Source of the DNA: Pelagophyceae sp. CCMP2097
Lineage: Eukaryota; Sar; Pelagophyceae
NCBI GenBank assembly: GCA_026770575.1
Contig: MU657235.1
Coordinates: 184,148-199,368, forward strand
Reading direction: 5' to 3'
Length of the DNA stretch: 15,221 bases
Shown: positions 8,446 to 15,221 of the stretch, one piece after another
Layout: every line of letters starts with the position of its first letter
Position numbering within the stretch: the first letter of the stretch is position 1
Notes under the pieces: generated by a model
Database searches by the model: none
The model's input: the letters and a program-made list of their open reading frames with translations, nothing else
Told to the model about the DNA's origin: nothing
Translations under genes and position numbers: made by a program

Positions 8446-8914
8446 AGGTGAGTACGTTATTTGGGAGGGTACGTGGGTACGTCGACGGCCGGCAACGACG
8501 AGGGACCCTGGGGGTACGTGGGTACGTCGGCCCCCGTCAGATGCCCGTCCCCGAAAAAATCGGTCGCTCCCGAAAAAATCGCTTCGGCGAAGTGTGGAAA
8601 ACCCGGAGCACGCACAACGGGTGCCTTCCACTGGTGGGTGGCCATGCTGCGGACCGCGCTCGGAGCGTTCGATTGCTCGCGCCTGTGGGCTCGCCGCTTC
8701 GGTCCGATGGCCCTGTCGGGGTGCACCGAGCGATATCCACGCACCGCGCAGCAGAATACAGAGCTCCCTTCGTCGAAGCTTCTCGTAAGATTTGATATAT
8801 TCCTTCAAATCAGCGTTACGGTAAGCAAGGCGCGTCGGGGTACGTGGGTACGTCGCCGGGGAGCGGCGGCAACGAAAGGTGGGGGTACGCGGGTACGTCA
8901 AAAGCCCATTTGCG

Positions 8915-8952
8915 AAAACTGTCGTACCTACCCTGGCAAACAACCGTAATCC
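8915..8952 (-). repeat. Right terminal inverted repeat
   Basis: This is the reverse complement of the left end, 37 of 38 matching. Confidence 0.85.
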
Positions 8953-9331
8953 TGCACTGGACGAGGCGCCCAAGTGCGTGCTCCTCCTCTGCGAACGGCC
9001 CCCGCTCGAGGTGTCCATGTGAGTGTCGTCCTCCGGACGCCCCCCGCACGAGGCGCATGAACTTGACTGCTCACTGGCCCTGTGGTCCTGTGCGAGCGCC
9101 CACCGTCCTGTGCGAGTGCCGACGTGGGCCGAAAGTCTGCAGCCAGGCGAGGCCGCATCGAGGCGCGGTCCCCTGGCGGCGTTTGCGGCGAGTTAAAACT
9201 ATTGACAGTGTGTCACAAAATTTGGGACCGGGGTCGTCGCCGGCGCGGCCGATTGCGGCGCCGGCGCGATCCTTGGTTCGACGAGCGCGTCCGTGATTCG
9301 ACGAGCGACCACCGCGCGCCCGAGCGCGCGC
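8953..9331. other. Intergenic region with a 20-bp-period tandem
   Basis: No gene is seen between the TIR element and the acyltransferase stop codon. GTCCTGTGCGAGYGCC is repeated at 9085-9100 and 9105-9120. The long minus-strand frame that crosses the region from the acyltransferase is read-through past the real TGA. Confidence 0.5.
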
Positions 9332-10666
9332 TCACGGGTAGTCCCTGCAGAGGTCCTGGTACATAGTGCCCACTTGCCTAGGATGTTCCGGTCTGACATA
9401 TTCCAGTCCGACGGTGGCGAGGCACTGCTCTCTCGCGGGCGGCAATCGTCCCCGGCGTGATGCCGCACGATCTGCACTGGCCGGACGCGGCCCCTCGCAG
9501 CCGCACAGCATCTGCGAACTTGTCCTCGTCTGCGTAGTCGCGGCCGAACATGGGCGCCGAAAGCTTGACACGGACCACGGCAGGTCGGAACAAATTCGAA
9601 CCGAGCGGCAAAATGTCGTCCGTGCCCTTGACCTGGAACCGCGGTGCAAGGTGTCGTTGGTCGACGGTTGCGGGACGGCCCTCCGGTTCCCAACAAGACG
9701 CGGCCCCGCGCCGCGCAGCAGACGACGCCGACGTCCAACTTTTTCGCGACGTCGAAGAATGGCGCTTTGAAGGGCATGAGCTTTGAAGGATGCGCCGCCG
9801 CCTCGGCCGCGCGAGTGGGGCAGAAGCCCATGCGTGTCCCCTCTGGGAAGATGCAGATGGAATTGCCGGCCTTTTGGAAGATGAAAAAGCGTGGGTGAGC
9901 GGGTGGATCGCATTCCAAAGGGCGCTTCTGGCGGCCCCCAGGCAGGTGCACGCTTTGGCGTCGGGCTCTCCAGCACAAGAAACCCCCGCCACCCGAGGAC
10001 CCCGCCTCACCTCGAGTTGCTCCGCCGCCTTGTGCAAAAGCTGCCCCGTGGCGCCCTTGACGGCGCCCCAGCCGTCGTTCTTCTTCGGGTCGTACTTGAC
10101 AGCTAAGTCTCCGGCGCGTTGCATGGCCCACCCGCCAAAGGGCACGTCGAACAGATCCCCCTTGGCAACATACTTCGTTTCTAAAGGCGCGAGAGCGGAC
10201 CCGACGGCGTAGGGGTCCATGAACGACCGGTGGTTCGCGACGACCATGAGGCCGACCTTGCCGTCTAAGTGAGCTTGTTCCGGCTTCCAAGAGTCCTTTG
10301 TCACTTGCACTGAAACGCCCGGCGTCAGAGCGGGCAGCGACCGGGCCGATAAGGTGCGGAAGATCTTGCCGTTCCAGAATTCGAGACGGCTCTTGACCAT
10401 GCCGAGGCCAAAGGTGTACGTGAAAACGACCTACGCGCCGAGGCCTCCAGAGGCTCTTGCGGGCGAAAAGAAGCTGCAGCAGCACATGCGCGCAGCGGCA
10501 CCGCCGCCCGACGAGGTGGTCTTGCTCAACGTCGGCCCTGTGCGACCCACGGCGCAACCCACGATGCAACACGATCCACGATGCGACCCGGCCTCCGCAG
10601 GTTCTTGCGGGCGCTCACCTGCGCGGCCCACGAGGCGACCCATCCCCATAGGACGACACCGACCAT
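9332..10666 (-). CDS. PlsC-family acyltransferase (1-acylglycerol-3-phosphate acyltransferase-like)
   Basis: Predicted exons are 10666-10619, 10430-10011, 9870-9712, 9632-9499 and 9431-9332 (TGA), about 286 residues. The N-terminus is hydrophobic (MVGVVLWGWVASW, VVFTYTFGLG) and suggests a membrane anchor. Acyltransferase motif I is NHRSFMD (His83, Asp88). Then come KGDLFDVPFGGWAMQRAG, motif III FPEGTR (164-169), LMPFKAPFFDVAKKLDVGVV, and a GTDDILPLG segment. These are the catalytic and binding blocks of enzymes that acylate lysophosphatidate to phosphatidate in glycerolipid synthesis. The order and spacing are complete, so it looks functional. The first exon is the least certain: the open frame extends upstream with a plausible LEDYPPGNALLTAW, so the true start may be in an earlier exon. 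Introns 3 (9633-9711) and 4 (9432-9498) are predicted GC-AG; the first two are GT-AG (GTGAGC, GTGAGG). Confidence 0.9.
9432..9498 (-). other. Predicted GC-AG intron 4 of the acyltransferase (67 nt)
   Basis: Exon ...GTGCGGCT|GCGAGGGGCCGCGTC to ...CCGCGAG|AGAGCAG gives ADAVRLEQCLATV in phase 2. It carries CCGCGTC at +9 to +15 (9490-9484) and GCGGCATCAC (9466-9457). GCGAG occurs at both ends. A GC donor three bases upstream (CG|GCTGCG) would also restore the frame as AVREQC. Confidence 0.7.
9633..9711 (-). other. Predicted GC-AG intron 3 of the acyltransferase (79 nt)
   Basis: Donor GCG|GCGCGGGGCCGCGTC and acceptor TTCCAG|GTCAAG give GVVCCAVKGTDDILPLG in phase 0, matching the family's VVPVAxxGT layout. 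Its first 15 bases are identical to those of intron 4 of the RRM/repeat gene, nearly 8 kb away. Confidence 0.7.
10431..10618 (-). other. Predicted intron 1 of the acyltransferase, with near-identical ends
   Basis: The donor is CAG|GTGAGC and the acceptor GCGCGTAG|GTCGTT, 188 nt, phase 0. A 24-bp direct repeat (plus strand 10442-10465 and 10590-10613, 21 of 24 matching) lies just inside the two ends. Between them is a 12-bp-period tract of CGACCCACG/GCAACCCACG units. Confidence 0.6.
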
Positions 10667-11280
10667 CCACGCCGTCAGCAGAGCGTTGCCCGGCGGGTAG
10701 TCCTCAAGCCTAGCGCAGCGCGTCGACCCACCGGGCTGGAGGCACACCGTTCAACAGAGGCCTCACTTGGGCGGGAGCGCCAGCGCCGTCTTGGACTACG
10801 TGTGCGGACGCTTCAAGGCCGGGGCCGCGACCCAAGGAGTTCTCCTTTCGCCGAATGTGTGCTTTGGCATACGGGACGAATGTGTGCTCTAGCATACGGG
10901 AATGCCGGTCCCGGTGCCGAGGAGCCGGGGACGGAGGTACGCTGACGCGGGGCGCACCGCGTGCATCCCGGTGGGCTTGCACATGCGCACGGTCGACTTG
11001 CGCAGCTTGCCGCAGCAAATCCGGCTCGCCTAAAAGATCTCCAAAACTTGCAAACGTTAACGACGTGTCAAAAGTCGATCTTTGGGATTTGATTACGATG
11101 TCACAAAACGCCAATCCGTGCGAGGCATCTGGCGATAAATTGCGGGCTCTCGAAATCCGAGTCCTTGTTCGATAAGCTCGCGGCCCCGCCGCCGGAGCCG
11201 CGCGCGAGTCGAGCACGCCATCGCAATTCGGCGGCCCTCGAGGCGGTGCTGCGACGGAAAGTGAAGTAGCAAGTGGTTCC
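10667..11280. other. Intergenic region between divergent genes
   Basis: It should hold the acyltransferase promoter and possibly an unseen 5' exon. A 25-bp tandem repeat (GAATGTGTGCTTTGGCATAC... and GAATGTGTGCTCTAGCATAC...) occupies 10853-10877 and 10878-10902. Open frames on both strands have no recognisable domain. Confidence 0.5.
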
Positions 11281-11289
11281 TATATATAT
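11281..11289 (+). promoter_or_regulatory. TATA-like box of the C2-domain gene
   Basis: TATATATAT lies 45 bases upstream of the ATG at 11334. It is flanked by direct copies of CAAGTGGTYC (11270-11279 and 11290-11299), which could be a protein-binding pair. The assignment rests on position only. Confidence 0.4.
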
Positions 11290-11333
11290 CAAGTGGTCTC
11301 TCGGAGATTCCTCGAGAAATCTCCCATCGTGAC

Positions 11334-12496
11334 ATGGGCCAGGCCTACGGAAAACCCAAGGGCGTCGGCGGCCGCGGTACGCCGCAGCGGCTGCAGCCGC
11401 GCGATTTGGAGGAAGCGACGCACGTGCTCTTCGTGCATTTGGAGCGTGGTGTGCAATTACCAATGACGTGCGTTTCTCACTGCTGTCGTATGTGTCTCTC
11501 GCCGCAGCCGAATCTCGCCCCAACTCTCCATAAAGGAACCTCGCCGGCGAGTGGAACCCGTACGTCCGCCTCTGCCTGGACCCGCAGCGATCGGACGACA
11601 AGAAGATGCAGAGGCAAGAGTCGAGTACGTGCCTAAACGGGAATACTCTAGAATACTCTACAAGATGAGACGAGATGGTCCGAGCTTTCTAAAAAGCGCA
11701 GAGACGTCGCCATTTGAGCCACGACGCGGTTCGTAGGCCTCAAGTTCCGCACGCTGTCCCCCACGTGGCAACCGGCGGAAAGATTTGAGTTTATCGTGAC
11801 AGAAAAATCCACCGCACGCCTTTTGCTACAAGTCGGCGACCGCAACCTGGGCCGCCGAGACTCGCGCGTCTGCGCCGCTGTGCTCAGGCTCGGGCAGCTG
11901 CAGGTGGGCGAGGAAGAGAATCATCAGCTGCAGCTTTATCGAGCAAGCGACGGTTCGAAATGCTCTTCATCCAGTTTCGTCCAAGTCCGCGCTTTACTCC
12001 TCCCCCGCGACTCGGCCTTTGACACCGTCCACGACGTCGTCTGGGAGTACTCGAGGATGGACAAGCGCACGGGGCTTGCGGGGGGCGATTTGCGCGGAAG
12101 CGACGCCGGCAAGTATTCAGACGAAGCTGGCCGTTTTTTTTCGCACAACTTCCAGGGCGTCTCCCCAAGGATCCCAAAAGGCTACGTCGTCCACTCCACC
12201 TGGGCCATCCGCTGCGCCTGGCAGTCAGGACCGGCGCCGAATAAACCGAGGCCAGAGGCGTGGCTGCGCGAAAGACGAACGTGCCCTCTAGGTACGCCCT
12301 GGCCCCCACGTCGCAGAGGTGGCTCGACGAGCACTTTGGCCGCGCAAAGGCGTGCCGCCGGCGCTGGGTCCGCGAGTTGCGGCGGTGCGGCGAAAGTGAC
12401 GACGGCGAGCTGCATTTCGTGGAACGACCACCGCCGCCGCCGCCCGTGACGCCCGAAGCGGCCTGCTTCTGCCTCCCCGTCGCCACCGCGCGATGA
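11334..12496 (+). CDS. C2-domain protein, possible dysferlin-type C-terminal motif
   Basis: Predicted exons are 11334-11443, 11536-11624 and 11737 onward. The start MGQAYGKPKG is a candidate N-myristoylation signal. Joining the exons builds a C2-like strand series: THVLFVHLENLAGEWNPYVR, LCLDPQRSDDKK, then FRTLSPTWQPAERFEFIV and ARLLLQVGDRN. C2 domains usually bind membrane lipids, often with calcium; few of the usual aspartates are visible here, so calcium binding is doubtful. Downstream, IPKGYVVHSTWAI and, in another frame, SQRWLDEHFGRAKACRRRWV resemble the two halves of a dysferlin/peroxin DysF domain. The frame changes between about 12226 and 12260, with no normal-sized intron available, so an indel or assembly error is likely there. 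The last frame ends in a Pro-rich tail and TGA. Intron 1 (11444-11535) fits a GC donor (GA|GCGTGG); intron 2 (11625-11736) is GTACGT...GTAG. Confidence 0.55.
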
Positions 12497-13042
12497 GACG
12501 ACCACGCCAAACACGAGCCAAAGGCCCGCGTGCTGCGTCCTAAGACTTGCCACGCGCGCCCTCGCGTTGGCCGTGCTCCTCTGAGTCTTACAAGGGTCAT
12601 CGGACACCGCCTCTTCGATCGAGTCATCGCGCGGCTCATATCACGGCGCGTCGAGGCCGGCGGCGCCTCTGGAGGAGGGCCTGGCCGAAGAGTCCCAGGG
12701 CAGCTAAAGGGTCCACGGGTCCGGGTCCGGGTCTTCGACTCGGCCCAGACCCGAGAGCCGCACCCGCGCCTTGATCTGGCCGAAGACAAGACCATCGAGA
12801 GGGCACGTCGAGCAGAGGGCCGCACGATCGCAGTGGTATCCTCCACACGCGGTCGTCAAATTCTAGACTCTAGTTGTCGGAAGGTGCATTGTTCCGTATC
12901 TTTTCAAAAGAATTTCAAAAACCTGTTTCCCGGGAATAATTGATCAAGCACTTTGAAGGTGTCAGCGTAGCGGCTCGGCGCCCCGTGGCGCTTGCGGCCG
13001 TCGAGACCTCTTGAGGAGGTGCGGGCGTATTCGCCGGGCTAT
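12497..13042. other. Intergenic region, no gene seen
   Basis: It contains a GGGTCC-type short tandem (12709-12733) running into a CGGGTCT/AGACCCG stem (12728-12753). A 320-codon open frame on the minus strand covering 11884-12846 is antisense composition to the C2 gene and shows no domain. Confidence 0.5.
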
Positions 13043-13323
13043 ATGCCTCGCATGTGGCGCCTCTGGGTCGTGGCGATGGCGTTGCGTGGAGCGGCATCGA
13101 TGAAGGTCATTGGTCTCGGCTGCGGCCGCACGGGCACCGACTCTCTAAAGACGGCCTTAGTCGACCTCGGCTTCGGGCCGGCGTACCACATGCTGGAGGT
13201 CCTGTTCGAAGAGCAAGGCGTGCGTCCCCGCGGGATCTTTGATGGGGATCACACGGTGGGATCCCATCCCCAGAAGGCAGGGGGGAAGGATATTCATGTA
13301 TCGACGCTGAGAAGGCAGGGGGG

Positions 13324-13359
13324 GGTGGCTTATGCGACGCGTGTCGTGTAAGAGCAGGG
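13324..13359 (+). repeat. Dispersed repeat, copy B
   Basis: GGTGGCTTATGCGACGCGTG followed by TCGTGTAAGAGCAGGG. The similarity to copy D continues into GCGTGGACRAGCA. Confidence 0.85.
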
Positions 13360-13450
13360 CGTGGACGAGCAATGACAATGAGTCCACCGGAGCTGAAGTA
13401 GATTTCCGTCTGAAAAGGGGACGCCGCGCATACCTGGCGGAAGGAGGGGG

Positions 13451-13485
13451 GGAGGCTTGCGCGGCGCGTGTCGCGGACGAGCAGG
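13451..13485 (+). repeat. Dispersed repeat, copy C
   Basis: GGAGGCTTGCGCGGCGCGTG followed by TCGCGGACGAGCAGG. It is the most diverged of the four copies and lies 127 bp after copy B in the same orientation. Confidence 0.8.
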
Positions 13486-14275
13486 GGGGGTCGCATGGGC
13501 CGTCTGGGGTGATCCAATGGTATATATGCGGCGACTCCAGTTTAAACCAAAGGGCACGTTTCAAACAAAGGGCAATTAGGTCTCAACAAAAGGCCACGTC
13601 GACCTCTGGCGCCGCCTCGCTGAGGGCTAAGCCGTCGACCTTCAAAAGATGCTCTCCGGATTCCGGTCCGGCGCGGACTGGCCTTTGAGCGCCTTCCCGG
13701 AGGAGCTGCTCGAGGCGTTCCCGGACGCCAAGTTCGTTTTAACCGTGCGCCCGGCGGCCGCCTGGCTCCGCAGCCTCCAGGAAAGTGTTTGTTGGTTCCA
13801 CGCAGAGTCCAACCTGCCCTTCAAAGTGCTTCTCAAGCTACCAATCTTTCCTTTTGACCGGATTTTAGCGCAAAAGGTTATGCTCGACTCGCTGCAAGAA
13901 TTCCGATTCGGACGCGACCACAACATCAGCACGTGGAACCAACTCTGCGACCCGCAAAACGCCGACAACGCCATGGCCGCGTTCGAGCAGCACAACGCCC
14001 ACGTCCTGGCGGTCATCCCACCGAAGCAGCTCTTGGTTTTTGAAGCAGGAAAGAGCTCGTACGCCGACCTCGCAACGTTCCTCAACGTTGAAACGCCGAA
14101 AGAAGCCTACCCGCGCGTCAACTCCAAGAAAGACTTTGCATGGCTCATCCAAGTCCTCACCGCCGCCGCCGCCGCCGTGGTCGCCGTTTCGATCGCAGCC
14201 GTCGCGGCGCTCGCGTTCGGCGTCCGCTGCATTGTACGACGCAAAAGGCAAAAGCCTTTTGAAAAGGCCGACTGA

Positions 14276-14634
14276 GGCGCGCCGAGGAGCTCCCGGGGCA
14301 CCATGCAGCTGGCGAGGCCACGGCTTGCTCGAGACGTCGACCGCAGTGACGAACTCAACCTTTATTTTAAATAATTCTCGAATATCGCCAAAAAGTGAGT
14401 CAATTTTTAAAAGTCACACACAAGTTCAGAAATATTTTAATTTCATATAAAATCAAGGTTATGGACCCCATTTCCGATATTTTCGGGTGCATATTTGGGT
14501 TTCCGGATATTTAAAAATTCCGGACCGCAGACTCCCCCGTCAGAATAATTAATAATTAATTAGTTAATTGATTTTGGAAATTTCCCCAGGCCTTTTGATT
14601 TCAGCACTGGCGTAAATATCAATCTTCGCAATCA
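14276..14634. other. AT-rich spacer, no gene seen
   Basis: It begins with a short GC-rich 3' flank of the sulfotransferase and then drops sharply in GC. It contains AATAATTAATAATTAATTAG near 14547, a CCGGA/TCCGG hairpin near 14502-14522, and 14449-14474, which is the inverted counterpart of 171-196. Confidence 0.6.
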
Positions 14635-14736
14635 CCGTCCGTTGGGCCGCCGTTGTCGTTGCAATTACCAATTTCAGCTGCGTCGCCGTCCGTTGAGGCG
14701 ACGTTGTCGTTGCAATTACCATTTTCGAATTTATTT
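14635..14736. repeat. 51-bp tandem duplication
   Basis: CCGTCCGTTG...CGTTGTCGTTGCAATTACCA recurs with a 51-bp offset (for example 14651-14670 and 14702-14721). Being a multiple of three, it gives a 17-residue repeat (GNCNDN...TDGD) in a minus-strand frame, 14619-14942. That frame has no ATG start and no recognised domain, so it is not called as a gene. Confidence 0.75.
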
Positions 14737-14813
14737 AACAGGGGTCGCTGGGCTTCGGGGCTGGTGGATACTGGAAAGTCGGCACGGGATATCCGGAAGG
14801 TGCGCGCAATGAC

Positions 14814-14839
14814 CCGTTGCGGTATATATACCGCAACGG
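14814..14839. repeat. 26-bp perfect palindrome with TATATATA centre
   Basis: CCGTTGCGGTATA is followed directly by its exact reverse complement. The arms are GC-rich and the centre is TATATATA, so it can extrude as a cruciform or act as a symmetric protein site. Confidence 0.9.
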
Positions 14840-14960
14840 TGCGTTGTTGCTGGCGCGTGTACTGGAACGAGTGGGCAGTGGCAAAGGGTAGCTCCGACGG
14901 ATCGTGCCCACCGTGATAGTTGAAGCCCCTCTCTTCGATCAAATGGTTTTCTTACCCCAT

Positions 14961-15060
14961 CCCGTCGAGTTGATCTCTGTGGCTCCTTGTCTGACTGTGC
15001 TTGTCCACGCCCTGCTCGTCCATGACACGCGTCGCGTAAGCCACCCTCCCGTCGAGTTGA
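14961..15060 (-). repeat. 87-bp-period repeat unit containing dispersed repeat copy D
   Basis: CCCGTCGAGTTGA occurs at 14961-14973 and 15048-15060. Between them, 15011-15045 is the reverse complement of the dispersed repeat (GGTGGCTTACGCGACGCGTG and TCATGGACGAGCAGG). This may be the end of a longer tandem or dispersed repeat; the second unit diverges after about 13 bases. Confidence 0.75.
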
Positions 15061-15088
15061 AGTCACCAACAGTGACGGACAGCTCCGT

Positions 15089-15116
15089 CCAACGGACGCC
15101 TGGCGGCGTCCGTTGG
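15089..15116. repeat. Perfect 12-bp stem, 4-nt loop
   Basis: CCAACGGACGCC TGGC and the reverse complement of the first arm. It is preceded by a smaller stem GACGGA/TCCGTC (15074-15089). The rest of the sequence to the window end is GC-rich with no gene seen. Confidence 0.8.
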
Positions 15117-15221
15117 CCTCGTCGCTCCGCTCCTCAAGCGCGACGCCCGCTGAAGGGCTCGCTGCGCTCTGTGAGACATTCGATCGCACGTTTCGGCGCG
15201 CCGCTTGGGGGCGTGCCGGGC

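Larger units (their letters stand above)
8408..8952. mobile_element. 545-bp element with 38-bp terminal inverted repeats
   Basis: Positions 8408-8445 begin GGATTACGGTTGTTTGCCAG and are the reverse complement of 8915-8952 with a single mismatch. Next to each terminus lies a pair of GGGTACGTGGGTACGTCG-type repeats: 8467-8486 and 8511-8530 at the left, 8837-8856 and 8880-8899 at the right. These pairs run in the same direction at both ends, unlike the TIRs. Two copies of CCCGAAAAAATCG lie at 8550-8562 and 8569-8581. No transposase motif is visible in either strand's open frames, so it looks like a non-autonomous (MITE-like) element. No clear flanking target duplication was found, and the superfamily is unassigned. 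Confidence 0.75.
13218..13592 (+). other. Large repeat-bearing intron of the sulfotransferase (375 nt)
   Basis: It lies between HMLEVLFEEQ and HVDLWRRL, with AAG|GCGTGC and AAAAG|GCCACG borders. It contains two copies of the dispersed repeat, several G-runs, and CCAAT followed by TATATATG (13514-13528). Its last 60 bases hold CAAAGGGCA twice and then CAAAAGGCC at the acceptor. It looks like an insertion that became, or lies within, an intron. Confidence 0.65.
13043..14275 (+). pseudogene. P-loop sulfotransferase-family protein with TM anchor; in-frame TAA
   Basis: Predicted exons are 13043-13217 and 13593-14275. The start ATG gives MPRMWRLWVVAMALRGAAS, a signal-like segment. The PAPS-binding loop GLGCGRTGTDSL follows. 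After the intron come HVDLWRRLAEG, DWPLSAFPEELLEAFPDAKF, the 3'-phosphate motif LTVRPAAAWLRSL, and a C-terminal LLVFEAGKSSYADLATFLNV and FPRVN-like end. Then there is a hydrophobic segment (about 14150-14230) and a basic tail ending EKAD. The architecture suggests a Golgi-type enzyme moving sulfate from PAPS to a glycan or small molecule; the substrate is unknown. The join G|GC CAC (GC donor at 13218, AAAAG acceptor) restores register, but the exon then meets TAA at 13628-13630 inside otherwise conserved sequence (LAEG*AVDLQ). One substitution (CAA or GAA to TAA) or an error would explain it. Alternatively, translation could restart at ATG 13649, losing the PAPS loop. Confidence 0.75.

Noticed and set aside
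8467..8899. CRISPR-like array from the GTACGT boxes
   Set aside because: There are only four boxes with unequal spacing inside a TIR element in eukaryotic DNA.
8338..9018. 226-codon minus-strand ORF through the TIR element as a transposase
   Set aside because: It crosses both element borders and shows no DDE or other catalytic pattern; it contains translated GTACGT repeats.
11884..12846. 320-codon minus-strand ORF
   Set aside because: It is Arg/Ser/Gly-rich with no motif and overlaps the C2/DysF-like coding sequence on the other strand.
13628..13630. TAA reassigned as a sense codon
   Set aside because: There is only one instance, the other confirmed exons contain no in-frame TAA, and the WD40 frame ends naturally at TAA. 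Inactivation or error is simpler.
14619..14942. 107-codon minus-strand ORF with a 17-residue repeat
   Set aside because: The repeat is explained by the 51-bp tandem duplication. There is no ATG, and the frame crosses the 26-bp palindrome.

Overview
This is eukaryotic nuclear DNA. Genes lie on both strands, are interrupted by spliceable introns, and are separated by AT-rich or repeat-rich spacers. The protein families suggest a marine stramenopile alga, most likely pelagophyte-like (Aureococcus/Pelagomonas type), but no marker gene fixes the species. The families are long ~37-residue 'LANTAWAFA' repeat proteins, MYND/RING/Sel1 proteins, F-box-like WD40 proteins and P-loop sulfotransferases.

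Layout, left to right. 1-1340 is repeat-rich spacer with one short Ala/Ser-rich ORF. 1425-4478 (-) is a five-exon gene for an organelle-type RNA-binding protein: presequence, RRM, then about 15 OPR/HPR-like repeats. 4804-5533 (+) is a four-repeat WD40 gene broken by two frameshifts. 5988-6794 (-) is an intact MYND-polyAla-RING-Sel1 gene. 6795-8407 holds no convincing gene. 8408-8952 is a 545-bp element with 38-bp terminal inverted repeats. 9332-10666 (-) is a five-exon PlsC-type acyltransferase. 11334-12496 (+) is a C2-domain gene, possibly with a dysferlin-type C-terminal motif. 13043-14275 (+) is a membrane-anchored sulfotransferase with one large repeat-bearing intron and an in-frame TAA. 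14276-15221 is AT-rich and palindrome/tandem-repeat DNA.

The genes do not form an obvious pathway. The shared theme is their introns. Where the protein register fixes the splice junction, several introns appear to be GC-AG. Four introns, two in the RRM gene and two in the acyltransferase, carry the same heptamer CCGCGTC at exactly intron positions +9 to +15. Three of these extend the identity to GGGGCCGCGTC. Three of the four also share an internal GCGGCATCAC. This is the pattern expected of a family of recently multiplied introns (introner-like elements) and is the most interesting signal in the window.

Other repeats point to an active mobile-DNA background. They include a ~35-bp dispersed repeat in four copies (two inside the sulfotransferase intron), an inverted repeat bracketing the last exon of the RRM gene, the TIR element, and small tandem duplications at gene lesions. 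All splice junctions are inferred by eye from protein continuity and need transcript data.
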